Below are positions 1-7,995 of a DNA stretch of 64,000 nt, piece after piece (positions within the stretch are counted from its first letter, which is position 1; every line of letters begins with the position of its first letter). The translations under genes and the position numbers were made by a program. This DNA comes from Nocardioides aromaticivorans (lineage in GTDB: Bacteria; Actinomycetota; Actinomycetes; Propionibacteriales; Nocardioidaceae): positions 2,542,001-2,606,000 of the forward strand of contig NZ_JACBZM010000001.1 in the NCBI RefSeq assembly GCF_013408525.1, in the 5' to 3' direction. Under the pieces are notes generated by a model. The model had not been told where the DNA came from, did not search any database, and saw only the letters and a list, made by a program, of their open reading frames with translations.

Positions 1-186
1 CCCCTGGACATCGACGGGGTACGACGGGAGCTCGCCGCCGCCGACTTCCCCAAGTTCAAGTGGCCCGAGTTCGTCTACCCGGTCCCGCACCTGCCACAGA
101 ACCGGGTGGGCAAGCTCGACCGGTCCGGTGCCGTGTCGCTCGCGTCGTCGCTCGTGGGCGGCGATGCGGCCGCGGAAGCCCGATGA
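1..186 (+). CDS. acyl-CoA synthetase / AMP-dependent ligase, C-terminal end (5' truncated)
   Basis: Frame 1 is open from the window edge to a TGA at 184-186 and encodes the last 61 residues of an adenylate-forming enzyme. The stretch VPHLPQNRVGKLDR matches the A10 core motif of the ANL superfamily, in which the lysine of GK-x-x-R contacts the acyl-adenylate. These enzymes activate a carboxylic acid with ATP and then load it onto CoA. The gene lies directly upstream of a TetR regulator and a fatty-acid-like gene set (MaoC, SDR), so an acyl-CoA ligase of the same pathway is likely. The substrate cannot be told from this fragment. Confidence 0.8.
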   Translation, partial: PLDIDGVRRELAAADFPKFKWPEFVYPVPHLPQNRVGKLDRSGAVSLASSLVGGDAAAEAR

Positions 187-212
187 ACCACGGTTCCGGC
201 GCTACGCTGATC

Positions 213-225
213 TGAATTCACTTGG
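213..225 (+). promoter_or_regulatory. weak half-site of the TGAA-N5-TTCA operator near tetR
   Basis: CTGAATTCACTTGG lies 18 bp before the tetR ATG. It has the left TGAA half and AT-rich centre of the operator seen at 915, 2056, 2565, 2632 and 10990, but the right half is TTGG instead of TTCA. It could be a low-affinity autoregulatory site; the evidence is thin. Confidence 0.3.
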
Positions 226-242
226 CGACAAGGACGGCTCCC

Positions 243-863
243 ATGACAGTTGACGAGCAGACCCGTACCGAAGGCCCGCGCTCCAAGCGGCGCAGGATCC
301 TCGACGCCGCCATCGACAACTTCGGCGGGGTGGGCTTCGAGCACACCAAGTGGGCGACCATCGCCGACGAGGTGGGGATCGGGCAGACCGCCCTCTACCA
401 CTACTTCGAGTCGAAGGTGCACTGCCTGCTGACCATCATGAGCAACGAGCTGGAGCGCTCCCTCGAGCGGACCCGCGCGGTCACCGCCGAGGTGAGCGAG
501 CCGGACGACAAGATCCGCGTCGCCGTGGCGGCGGCCTTCGACGTCACCGCGCGCGAGGCGCTCCAGGAGCGGATCCTGATGAGCCACCAGGACCTGCTGG
601 TCGGCGAGCGCTCGTCTCAGCGCGAGGAGGCCGAGCGCCAGCGGGCGCGCGAGCTGGTGCGCGAGATCGAGCACGAGTGGGCCGCGCTGCTGAAGGCCGG
701 CATGGACGCCGGCGTGTTCGCGAAGCAGGACGAGGTCGTCCTCGCCCGGCTGATGCTCGGCCTGATCAACGGCGTGTGGCGTTGGTACCGCCCGAAGGGC
801 GCCCACACCCTCGCCGAGATCTCCGACCAGGTCGTCGCGGCCTGCGTGCGCCTGGTCCACTGA
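243..863 (+). CDS. TetR/AcrR family transcriptional regulator
   Basis: A 206-residue one-component repressor. The N-terminal TetR domain is clear: the RRRILDAAIDNFGGVGFE opening and a helix-turn-helix (WATIADEVGIGQTALYHYFESK) at about residues 38-59. The C-terminal half is a helical ligand and dimer domain. ATG at 243 is chosen over the upstream TTG at 222 because AAGGAC sits about 8 nt before it. The gene lies between the acyl-CoA synthetase end and the EthD/SDR/MaoC/ABC genes. A repeated TGAA-N5-TTCA palindrome around these genes is the best candidate for its operator. The inducer is probably an acyl-CoA or pathway intermediate, by inference from neighbours. Confidence 0.9.
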   Translation: MTVDEQTRTEGPRSKRRRILDAAIDNFGGVGFEHTKWATIADEVGIGQTALYHYFESKVHCLLTIMSNELERSLERTRAVTAEVSEPDDKIRVAVAAAFDVTAREALQERILMSHQDLLVGERSSQREEAERQRARELVREIEHEWAALLKAGMDAGVFAKQDEVVLARLMLGLINGVWRWYRPKGAHTLAEISDQVVAACVRLVH

Positions 864-914
864 CCGAACCCCGACTCCCGGGCGGGAGCGCCGGACCGGC
901 ATGTCCGCCACCCA

Positions 915-927
915 TGAACCAAATTCA
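915..927 (+). promoter_or_regulatory. TGAA-N5-TTCA operator upstream of the EthD-like gene
   Basis: TGAACCAAATTCA is a perfect 4-bp inverted repeat with 5-bp spacing, 15 bp upstream of the ATG at 943. The CCAAA/CCAAC spacer is shared with the site at 2632. It is one of five matching sites in this locus. Confidence 0.6.
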
Positions 928-942
928 ACTCAGGAGCGTGTG

Positions 943-1269
943 ATGTACAACCTGATCGTGCTGGCGTCGAAGCCGAGCGGCTGGACCCACGAGCAGTTCA
1001 TCGACTGGTGGCGCGGCGAGCACGCCGACGTGACCTACCCGCTGCCCGGGCTGCGCCGGTGGCTGCACACCGAGGTCCTGGAGGGGATGGACGACAAGCG
1101 CTCGGCGGGCTGGGACGGCATGTCGGTCCTCAGCTTCGACAGCAAGGAGGCACTCGACGCGGCCCTCGCCAGCGACGAGTGGAAGGCCGCCGTCGCCCAC
1201 GTGGGCACGATGGGTGGCCGCAGCATCATCGTCACCGGCGACGAGCGGGTGATGGTGCCCCAGGCCTGA
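943..1269 (+). CDS. EthD-like dimeric alpha/beta-barrel protein
   Basis: A 108-residue protein. The opening MYNLIVLASKPSG and the WTHEQFIDWWRGEHADV segment are typical of EthD/DABB-fold proteins (WxxxHxP-type helix after strand 1). Members support oxidative degradation pathways or carry out small decarboxylation or cyclisation steps; the exact role here is unknown. ATG 943 is preceded by CAGGAG at about 7 nt. An in-frame ATG at 901 would place the operator at 915 inside the gene and has no ribosome-binding site. It probably belongs to the TetR regulon because a TGAA-N5-TTCA site lies just upstream. Confidence 0.75.
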   Translation: MYNLIVLASKPSGWTHEQFIDWWRGEHADVTYPLPGLRRWLHTEVLEGMDDKRSAGWDGMSVLSFDSKEALDAALASDEWKAAVAHVGTMGGRSIIVTGDERVMVPQA

Positions 1270-1283
1270 GGTACCACGAGGCG

Positions 1284-2033
1284 CTAGCGCGCGGTCCAGC
1301 CGCCGTCGGCGTACAGCTCGGTGCCGGTCAGGTAGCCGGCGTCGTCGCTGCCCAGGAAGGCCACGGCGCCCGCGATCTCCTCGGGCCGGCCGAGCCGGCC
1401 CATCGGGGTGTTCGCGAGCATCGCCCGGTGGCGCTCTGAGCCGGCGTAGCGCTCCAGCAGCTGCGGGGTCTCGATGAAGCCGGGGTGCAGCGAGTTGACG
1501 CGGACGCCCCGGGTGGCCCAGTGGATCGCGGCGTTCTTCGTCATGGTGCGCACCGCGCCCTTCGCGGCGTGGTAGGCGACGCTGTTGCCGAGGCCGCCCG
1601 TGCTCCCGAGGATCGAGGCGACGTTGACGATCGCGCCGCCGCCCGTGCGCTCGATGAGCGGGCCGGCGTGCTTCATCCCGAGCCACACCCCGGTGGCGTC
1701 CACCGACATCACCCGGTCCCAGTGCTCGCGCTCCTCGTCCTCGACCGTCCCGATGCTGCCGATGGCCGCGTTGTTGACGAGGACGTCGAGCCCGCCGAGC
1801 TTCTGGTCGACCCGGGCGACCGCGGCGCGCCACTGCTCCTCGTCGCTGACGTCCAGGTCGAGCGCGACGTGCCCGCTCCCGGGCAGGGCTGCGCGTGTCT
1901 CCTCGAGGGCGGGCGAGGGGAGGTCGGCCAGGGCGAGCACGGCGCCCTCGGCGGTGAGCCGGCGGCAGATCTCGGCCCCGAGCCCTCCGGTCGCGCCGGT
2001 GACGAGGACGCGGCGGTCGGTGTAGCGATCCAT
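1284..2033 (-). CDS. SDR family oxidoreductase
   Basis: A 249-residue classical short-chain dehydrogenase. It has the Rossmann TGATGGLG motif near residue 12, NNAA near residue 88, the active-site Ser in the NVASILGSTG segment and YHAAKGA (Tyr-x-x-x-Lys). The C-terminal end GTELYADGGWTAR is typical of the family. It would oxidise or reduce a hydroxy/keto group with NAD(P)H. The ATG at 2033 has AGGGTG about 8 nt upstream. It lies 32 bp downstream of maoC on the same strand, with an operator at 2056-2068 in between, so it may be both part of the maoC transcript and separately controlled. Confidence 0.88.
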   Translation of the reverse strand: MDRYTDRRVLVTGATGGLGAEICRRLTAEGAVLALADLPSPALEETRAALPGSGHVALDLDVSDEEQWRAAVARVDQKLGGLDVLVNNAAIGSIGTVEDEEREHWDRVMSVDATGVWLGMKHAGPLIERTGGGAIVNVASILGSTGGLGNSVAYHAAKGAVRTMTKNAAIHWATRGVRVNSLHPGFIETPQLLERYAGSERHRAMLANTPMGRLGRPEEIAGAVAFLGSDDAGYLTGTELYADGGWTAR

Positions 2034-2055
2034 GCCGGTCACCCTGCCACCAAAC

Positions 2056-2068
2056 TGAATTGAGTTCA
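2056..2068 (-). promoter_or_regulatory. TGAA-N5-TTCA operator between maoC and the SDR gene
   Basis: TGAATTGAGTTCA is an exact inverted repeat, 22 bp upstream of the SDR start. Its last three bases are the stop codon of the MaoC gene, so regulatory DNA and coding sequence overlap. Confidence 0.65.
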
Positions 2069-2542
2069 ACTGGTCTCGGGCGGCAGGACCAGCATCAGTG
2101 CCTCGAGCACGCAGGCGGGACGCTCGCGGTCCTCGATCTCGATCGTGTAGCGCACCCGACCGAGTGTGCCGCGTCCATCGGGTCCGGCGGGCGTCACGTC
2201 GACCACCGCTCCCCGCGCACGGATCCGGTCGCCGGGCCTGACCGGCGCAGGGAAGCGCACCTTCTCGACGCCGTAGTTGACCGCGCGTCCGATGCCGTCG
2301 AAGTCGAACAGTCCTGCGCTCAGGCGGGGGACGAGGGCGAGGGTCAGGTAGCCGTGGGCGATGGTGCTGCCGAGCTCGCTGCGGGCTGCGCGAGCCTGGT
2401 CCACATGGATCCACTGCCAGTCCTCGGTGACATCGGCGAACTGGTCGATGCGTGCCTGGGTCATCTCGAACCAGGGGCTGTGGCCGAGATCGAGCCCGGT
2501 GGCGGCCGCGAACTCGCCGACACCGTTGAAGAGGTGGGTCAT
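2066..2542 (-). CDS. MaoC-type (R)-enoyl-CoA hydratase
   Basis: A 158-residue single hot-dog-fold hydratase. The catalytic hydratase-2 region is visible: DWQWIHVDQARAA (Asp/His dyad) followed by GSTIAHGYLTLAL. Family members hydrate trans-2-enoyl-CoA to (R)-3-hydroxyacyl-CoA, the step before the SDR-type dehydrogenation encoded next door. Length matches stand-alone MaoC proteins. A TGAA-N5-TTCA operator lies 22 bp upstream of its start. With the acyl-CoA ligase and SDR it suggests a short beta-oxidation-like module. Confidence 0.88.
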   Translation of the reverse strand: MTHLFNGVGEFAAATGLDLGHSPWFEMTQARIDQFADVTEDWQWIHVDQARAARSELGSTIAHGYLTLALVPRLSAGLFDFDGIGRAVNYGVEKVRFPAPVRPGDRIRARGAVVDVTPAGPDGRGTLGRVRYTIEIEDRERPACVLEALMLVLPPETS

Positions 2543-2564
2543 GGCCCCAGCCTTGCTGCTGGAT

Positions 2565-2577
2565 TGAAGTCAGTTCA
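2565..2577 (-). promoter_or_regulatory. TGAA-N5-TTCA operator upstream of maoC
   Basis: TTGAAGTCAGTTCAA (2564-2578) is a perfect 5-bp inverted repeat around 5 bp. It lies in the maoC/ABC-transporter divergent region, 67 bp from the sister site at 2632. Confidence 0.65.
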
Positions 2578-2596
2578 AGTTTCCGGCCGGTATCTC

Positions 2597-2644
2597 TTGC
2601 CCTCTGGTGACGCACGTCATACAGTTCCAACTGAACCAACTTCA
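2597..2644 (+). promoter_or_regulatory. promoter and TGAA-N5-TTCA operator of the ABC importer operon
   Basis: TTGCCC (2597-2602), a 17-nt spacer and TACAGT (2620-2625) form a plausible sigma-70-type promoter for the gene at 2681. The operator TGAACCAACTTCA (2632-2644) starts 7 bp after the -10, a position suited to repression. Another TACAGT follows the operator at 10990. Confidence 0.5.
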
Positions 2645-2680
2645 ATTCGGTGGCTGGCCCACCTCACCTAGGAGACGTTC

Positions 2681-3733
2681 ATGACATCGAAGCGACTTGC
2701 CGCTGCTCTGGCCGGCGGTCTCTTCTCCGTTGCTGCGCTCGCTGGCTGCGGCAGCGACTCGGGCGGCGGAGAATTGGCGGGCAGCTGGGACGGGATCGTC
2801 GAGGCTGCGAAGAAGGAAGGCGAGGTCGTCATCTACGGCACTGTCGCCCCGGACAACCTCGAGCTGCTGAAGAAGGCGTTCGAGAAGAAGTACCCGGACA
2901 TCGAGCTGACCTACGTGCGCGGCACCGACGCAGACCTGCTGCCGAAGGTCGAGATCGAGAACCAGACGGGCCGCGGCACCGCCGACGTCCACATGACCAC
3001 CGACGCCGGCTGGATCGACCGGAGCGCCGACGGCGGCTACTCGGTCGACATCGTCGGTCCGTCCTTCGACAACGAGGACTACGACCGGTCGAACAGCGTC
3101 ATCGACGACCAGTGGTTCCTGACCAGTGCGACCGTCTTCGGACTGGGCTGGAACACGCAGAAGCTGCCGAACGGCGTCACCTCGCCCGAGGACCTCCTGG
3201 CCGCGAACCTCAAGGGGGGCAAGCTCGGCGTCACCAACCCGGCCGGCATCCCGACGTACGTCGACATGTACCGCACCATCGACGAGGACTTCGGTACGGA
3301 CTACGTCGACCGCCTCGCCGCGATGGACCCGCGCGTCTACGACAGCGCCGTCGCCATCGGCCAGGCGATCGCCTCGGGTGAGATCTGGGCATCGCCGACG
3401 ATCGGCAGCACGATCCTGACCGAGAAGGCCAACGGAGCTCCCGTCGAGTTCATCATCCCGGAGAAGCCGTTCGGCGTCCCGTGGTACAGCCACGTCCTCT
3501 CGTCGTCGCCGCACCCCAACGCTGCCCAGGTCCTCGCCGACTTCCTCGTCACGCCCGAGGGCCAGGCCGCGATCTCGCACGATTTCGTCCCGGCGCTGCC
3601 GGACATCGAGGGCACCGGCGTTGCCGGCTCCGACCTGCTCGCGCAGGAGATCCCCCTCGGCGACCCCGACGAGCTGTCCGGGGACTCGGTCGCCGCTTAT
3701 CAGGAGGAGTGGGAGAAGCAGTTCCTCGACTGA
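2681..3733 (+). CDS. ABC transporter extracellular solute-binding lipoprotein (family 1, AfuA/FbpA-like)
   Basis: A 350-residue exported binding protein. A signal peptide ends in a lipobox (AALAGC, Cys23), so it is lipid-anchored outside the membrane. The mature N-terminus EAAKKEGEVVIYGT is characteristic of the AfuA/FbpA and PotD-like family-1 binding proteins that bind Fe3+, polyamines, phosphonates or small organic acids. The gene is followed by its permease and ATPase genes. The operon carries a TetR-type operator rather than an iron box, so an organic substrate of the neighbouring catabolic genes is more likely than iron; this is inference. Confidence 0.88.
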   Translation: MTSKRLAAALAGGLFSVAALAGCGSDSGGGELAGSWDGIVEAAKKEGEVVIYGTVAPDNLELLKKAFEKKYPDIELTYVRGTDADLLPKVEIENQTGRGTADVHMTTDAGWIDRSADGGYSVDIVGPSFDNEDYDRSNSVIDDQWFLTSATVFGLGWNTQKLPNGVTSPEDLLAANLKGGKLGVTNPAGIPTYVDMYRTIDEDFGTDYVDRLAAMDPRVYDSAVAIGQAIASGEIWASPTIGSTILTEKANGAPVEFIIPEKPFGVPWYSHVLSSSPHPNAAQVLADFLVTPEGQAAISHDFVPALPDIEGTGVAGSDLLAQEIPLGDPDELSGDSVAAYQEEWEKQFLD

Positions 3734-3760
3734 GGAGCGCAACCTCCCGTCCACGTCCTA

Positions 3761-3793
3761 CCGTGGTGGCAGGTCCGGGACCTGCCACCACGG
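3761..3793 (+). terminator. long perfect hairpin between binding-protein and permease genes
   Basis: CCGTGGTGGCAGGTCC (3761-3776) is the exact reverse complement of 3778-3793, giving a stem of about 15 bp with a tiny loop and no T-tract. In binding-protein-dependent operons such intercistronic hairpins often protect or attenuate the transcript, so that binding protein outnumbers permease. It is probably not a full terminator. Confidence 0.6.
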
Positions 3794-3822
3794 CCTCCCC
3801 CGATTCCCCGAGGTGATCTGAG

Positions 3823-5517
3823 ATGGCCGTGACCCGGGCACTTCCCTTGCTCGACGTCGACGCACGCGTGTGGCGCGGGCGCCTCTTCTACGGCGCCGTC
3901 GTCGCCGCCCTTGCCTACCTGGTCGTCGTCCCCGTCTGGCGGCTGCAGTCCCTGGCGTTCGAGAACGGCGGAGCGGGTTACGAGTCGCAGTACGGCCGCT
4001 CCGACATCGGGGACACGTTGCGCACGACCGTGCAGCTGGCCCTGGCCTCGCTGGTGATCGCCATGGTGCTCGGAACGCTGCTGGCCTTCGCCGTCACCCG
4101 ACTTCCCCACCGCGCCGGATTCCTCCGCGTCATCCCGGTGCTGCCCATCGTGATGCCGTCCGTGGCCAACGTGGTCGGCTGGGCCTTCCTCCTCTCGCCG
4201 GGCCCCGGCTACCTGAACGCGTTGATGCGCCAGCTGCCGTGGTGGAACGACCTCGATTCCGGGCCCGTGAACGTCTACTCATCGACCTGGGTCATCATCA
4301 TCACCGGCTTCGGCCTGACGTCCTTCGTCTACCTCTTCGTCAGCGCCGGCATGCAGAACATCAGCTCCGAGCACCTCGAGGCGGCGCAGTCGGCCGGCTC
4401 CTCGCAGCTCGGTGTCTTCTTCAAGGTCGTGCTCCCGTTGCTCCGGCCCTCGCTCGTGTACGGCGGCGGCGTCGCGCTGCTCCTGGGCCTGGGCCAGTTC
4501 ACCGGTCCCCTCCTGCTCGGGCAGAACGAGGGGATGAAGGTGCTCACGACGGAGATGTACCGCCGTACGGCCGAATCCCCGGTGAACTACGCCGCGGCTG
4601 CGGCGGCGGCGTCGCCGCTCGTCATCCTCGGGCTGCTCGTCGTCTTCGGCCAGCGTTTCCTGCTCGGCAACCAGAGCCGGTTCGTCACCCACGGAGGCAA
4701 GTCGTTCGCCCCGGTGGGTGGCCGCTCGTACTGGGCCGCGGCCTTCGTGGCGGGCTACGGCCTGGTGGCCCTTGTGCTGCCGCTCGTCGGCGTCCTCATC
4801 GTGTCGCTGTCGCCGTTCTGGTCGGAGAATCTCAGCTGGGACTTCCTGACGCTCGACAACTACCGCGAGCTGTTCAGCACCCCCGGCATCACCGAGTCCG
4901 TGACCACGAGCGTGGTCACCTCGCTCGCCGCCGTCGCGGTCTGCGTGCCGGTCGGGCTCGCCACGGCGATGCTGGTGGTCCGCAACCGCCATCTCAAGGT
5001 GATCCGCCTGCTGGGGGACGTCATCAGTGCGCTGCCGCTGGGCATCCCGTCCGTGATCTTCGGCGTCGGGTTCCTCCTCACCTACACCCAGCCGCCGTTC
5101 ATCCTCTACGGGACGAAGTGGGTGATCATCCTCGTCTACATCGTGCTGATGATCCCCTTCGCGACCCGGATGCAGATGACCGCGCTGATCTCGATGGGCG
5201 ACACCTACGCGGAGGCGTCGGCGGTCAGTGGCGCGAGCCCCCTGGTGACCGCACTGCGCGTGACCCTGCCGATGCTGAAGCCTGCCGTGCTGAGTGCGGT
5301 GGCGCTGATGTTCATCCTGCTGACCCACGAGTTCGCGGCGTCACTGATGGTCCGCTCGGCCACCACCCAGGTGATGGGCACGCTCCTCTACGACCACTGG
5401 AGCAACGGCTCCTACACCCTCGTCGCCGCCATGGCGATCCTGATGTCGGCTGTCACGACGGCGGGCGTCGCGATCGCGATGATCGTCGGCGGACGCAACG
5501 TGCTCGACAACCTCTGA
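3823..5517 (+). CDS. ABC transporter permease, fused double-module (FbpB-like)
   Basis: A 564-residue integral membrane protein made of two fused permease halves of about 280 residues each, as in FbpB/ThiP-type importers. Each half has about six hydrophobic segments and an EAA-type loop that contacts the ATPase (EHLEAAQSAGSS near residue 185 and YAEASAVSGASP near residue 465). It forms the channel for the substrate delivered by the lipoprotein encoded upstream. It is separated from that gene by a hairpin and lies 40 bp before the ATPase gene. Confidence 0.9.
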   Translation: MAVTRALPLLDVDARVWRGRLFYGAVVAALAYLVVVPVWRLQSLAFENGGAGYESQYGRSDIGDTLRTTVQLALASLVIAMVLGTLLAFAVTRLPHRAGFLRVIPVLPIVMPSVANVVGWAFLLSPGPGYLNALMRQLPWWNDLDSGPVNVYSSTWVIIITGFGLTSFVYLFVSAGMQNISSEHLEAAQSAGSSQLGVFFKVVLPLLRPSLVYGGGVALLLGLGQFTGPLLLGQNEGMKVLTTEMYRRTAESPVNYAAAAAAASPLVILGLLVVFGQRFLLGNQSRFVTHGGKSFAPVGGRSYWAAAFVAGYGLVALVLPLVGVLIVSLSPFWSENLSWDFLTLDNYRELFSTPGITESVTTSVVTSLAAVAVCVPVGLATAMLVVRNRHLKVIRLLGDVISALPLGIPSVIFGVGFLLTYTQPPFILYGTKWVIILVYIVLMIPFATRMQMTALISMGDTYAEASAVSGASPLVTALRVTLPMLKPAVLSAVALMFILLTHEFAASLMVRSATTQVMGTLLYDHWSNGSYTLVAAMAILMSAVTTAGVAIAMIVGGRNVLDNL

Positions 5518-5557
5518 TGTCCCCATCCCCGACCCGGCCGAACTACGCGAGAGGTGC

Positions 5558-6685
5558 ATGATGGCCAGCTTCCGAATCTCCGGTCTCACCAAGTCCTACG
5601 GCTCCAACGTCATCGTCGACGACCTGGACCTCGAGATCGAGGAGGGTGAGTTCCTCGTCCTGCTCGGCCCCAGCGGCTGCGGCAAGACGACCACCCTGCG
5701 CTGCCTCGCAGGCCTCGAGACGCCCGAACAGGGGCGCATCGAGTTCAAGGGCAAGGCGGTCTTCGACGCGGCAGAGCGGATCAACGTGCCGGCGCACAAG
5801 CGCAGCATCGGCATGGTGTTCCAGTCGTATGCACTGTGGCCCAACATGACGGTCCGCAAGAACATCGCCTACCCGCTCAAGGTGCGCAGGATGAAGGAGG
5901 CGCTGGCGGCGGGCCGCGTCGAGGAGGCGGCCGGCATGGTCGACTGCGGCCACCTCCTCGACCGCTATCCCTCCCAGCTGAGCGGCGGCCAGCAGCAGCG
6001 GATCGCGGTCGCCCGCGGGCTCGCGGCCCAGCCGGACCTGGTCCTCTTCGACGAGCCGTTGAGCAACCTCGACGCGCGCCTCCGTGACCAGGTCCGCACC
6101 GAGATCCACCGCCTGCACGAGAGCCTGGGCTTCGGTGCCGTCTTCGTGACCCACGACCAGTCCGAGGCCTTCGCGCTCGGCGACAAGATCGCCATCATGC
6201 GGGCCGGCCGGATCGAGCAGCTCGGGACGCCGGTCGAGGTCTTCGACAACCCGGCCACCGACTACGTCGCGGAGTTCATCGGCATGTCGAACCGGCTGGA
6301 GCTCGTCCGGACCGCGACGGGCTGGCAGAGCGCCGACGGCGTGGAGATGTCCATCCAGCGCAGCCTTCCCGACTCTCCCGCGCTGATCGCACGGATCTGG
6401 CCGGACGACGTCCGCCTGCACCGGTCGGCCACCGAGGCGCCGGCCGATGCCGTGCGGCTCGAGGCCACACTGCTCGCCTCCGAGTTCGGTGGCCGCCACT
6501 ACGACGTCACGGTGGCCGCCGGAGCCGAGCAGTTCCGGCTGCGTGCTGACGCGGCCTCCCACGGGGCGTGGCTGCGCAGCGCGCACGAGGGCGAGCCCGT
6601 CGTCATCAGCTTCCGGCCCGAGGCGATGCAGGTGTACCCGGGCGGAGCGGCGACCGGGTCGCGCGAGCTGATCGCTGCCTCGTGA
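5558..6685 (+). CDS. ABC transporter ATP-binding protein (FbpC/PotA-like)
   Basis: A 375-residue ATPase. Walker A is GPSGCGKTT near residue 38, the signature is LSGGQQQR near residue 142, Walker B is LVLFDEPLSNLD and the switch His is in FVTHDQ. After about residue 240 comes a C-terminal TOBE-like domain, as in the MalK/PotA/FbpC group. It energises uptake with the permease encoded just upstream. Two consecutive ATG codons (5558 and 5561) follow GAGAGG, and either could be the start. Its TGA overlaps the GTG start of the next gene. Confidence 0.92.
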   Translation: MMASFRISGLTKSYGSNVIVDDLDLEIEEGEFLVLLGPSGCGKTTTLRCLAGLETPEQGRIEFKGKAVFDAAERINVPAHKRSIGMVFQSYALWPNMTVRKNIAYPLKVRRMKEALAAGRVEEAAGMVDCGHLLDRYPSQLSGGQQQRIAVARGLAAQPDLVLFDEPLSNLDARLRDQVRTEIHRLHESLGFGAVFVTHDQSEAFALGDKIAIMRAGRIEQLGTPVEVFDNPATDYVAEFIGMSNRLELVRTATGWQSADGVEMSIQRSLPDSPALIARIWPDDVRLHRSATEAPADAVRLEATLLASEFGGRHYDVTVAAGAEQFRLRADAASHGAWLRSAHEGEPVVISFRPEAMQVYPGGAATGSRELIAAS

Positions 6686-7995
6686 GCGTGGCCCCGGACG
6701 ACGTACGACGGTCCGCAGCCCGGCTTCAGGTGTGGGCCTACCCGCTGGTGCTCGCGCAGCGGCTGCGGTTCAACTTCACCCTCCCCGGCGATCCCCTCGC
6801 GCCGCGGCCCGCCGTGTCGGCCGGCGCTCCAATCGGCCGGTTCGGGCACGCGCGGGCCCTCGCCGACCCCGATCTCCGGGTCGGGGTGGCGCCGAACGTC
6901 GACACCCTCTACTCCGTGGCGTGGCTGGACCTCGCCCGCGGGCCGCACGCGGTCCAGCTGCCGACCGTGGGCGATCGGTACTTCAGCCTCCAGGTGGGCA
7001 AGTCCGACACCACGAGCCCGGTCGTCATCAGCGGCCGGACCCACCCCGGGCAGCCGCCGCACGTCGTGGTGGAACCCGGGGAGCCGGAGGTGGTGGACCA
7101 CGGTGACCTGGTGCGGGTGGCGACGCGGGACCGGTGGCTGACGCTCGTCGGTCGGACGGCGGTCGATCCGGACAGCGACGAGGACCTCCGTGCCGCGCAC
7201 GCCGTGCAGGACCGCCTGGTGGTCTCGAGCCAAGGCAGTCCGCATGCGGGGACGGTCGTGGACGACGTCGACGTCCGGCTCGCCGCCGTCGCCCGGGAAC
7301 GTGAGGTCTTCGAGCCCGGCGCCTTCGCCTCCGCCGTGCTCCGGGTGCTCGACACCGGGGGTGAGTCGATCGAGAGCCGCGGACTGGAGCGACTGCTCGC
7401 GGACGTGGGGATCGACGAGCTCGCCCGGAATCGTGCCGCGCCGGCTGTCGTGTCCGCTGTCGCCGACGGCCTCCGGGACGGCCATCGGGCGATCGAGCAA
7501 CGGGTTCGCACTCTCGGCCGGACCGCCGCCGGCTGGGCGACCAACGAGACCGTGGCCTCCTTCGGCGACGACCACCTGCTCCGTGCGGCGGTGGCGCACG
7601 CCCAGATCTACGTGAATCCACCCGAGGAGGCGAGCTATCCGGTGTGCGAGGTCGACGCCGAGGGACGGCAGCTCGACGGCAGTGTCGCCCGGTATCGGGT
7701 CCGGCTCCCCGCCGGTTCCCCGCCGGCCGCGGCCTTCTGGTCCCTGACGATGTACCACGCCGCGGGAAATCTCGTTGCCAACGACCTCGGGCGGTACGCC
7801 GTCGGAGATCGCACCCCCGGCCTGGTGCGGTCCGACGACGGATCGCTGGAGGTCGACATCAGTGCTGGCCCGCCGCCGCGAGGGGTGAGCAACTGGCTTC
7901 CGGCGCCAGAGGGCCCGTTCCGGCTCATGCTGCGCCTGTACTGGCCGCTCGAGGCGTCGTGGCGTCCTCCGGCGGTGATGCGGGTGCCGGCGTGA
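6682..7995 (+). CDS. DUF1254/DUF1214 domain protein, first copy
   Basis: A 437-residue protein starting at a GTG that overlaps the ATPase stop (GTGA). The N-terminal half has the DUF1254 signature, including PNVDTLYSVAWLDLARGPHAV and the GDRYFSLQVGKSDTT segment. The C-terminal part has the DUF1214 features FWSLTMYHAAGNLVAN and SNWLPAPEGPFRLMLRLYWP. The biochemical function of this family is not established. No signal peptide is seen, so it is probably cytosolic. Translational coupling to the ABC importer and to a paralogous copy suggests a role tied to the imported compound. Confidence 0.85.
   Translation: MSVAPDDVRRSAARLQVWAYPLVLAQRLRFNFTLPGDPLAPRPAVSAGAPIGRFGHARALADPDLRVGVAPNVDTLYSVAWLDLARGPHAVQLPTVGDRYFSLQVGKSDTTSPVVISGRTHPGQPPHVVVEPGEPEVVDHGDLVRVATRDRWLTLVGRTAVDPDSDEDLRAAHAVQDRLVVSSQGSPHAGTVVDDVDVRLAAVAREREVFEPGAFASAVLRVLDTGGESIESRGLERLLADVGIDELARNRAAPAVVSAVADGLRDGHRAIEQRVRTLGRTAAGWATNETVASFGDDHLLRAAVAHAQIYVNPPEEASYPVCEVDAEGRQLDGSVARYRVRLPAGSPPAAAFWSLTMYHAAGNLVANDLGRYAVGDRTPGLVRSDDGSLEVDISAGPPPRGVSNWLPAPEGPFRLMLRLYWPLEASWRPPAVMRVPA

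Noticed and set aside
2681..6685. Ferric-iron importer assignment
   Set aside because: The proteins resemble AfuA/FbpABC types, but no iron-box-like palindrome is seen and the operon shares operators with catabolic genes. Iron cannot be excluded, only not supported.
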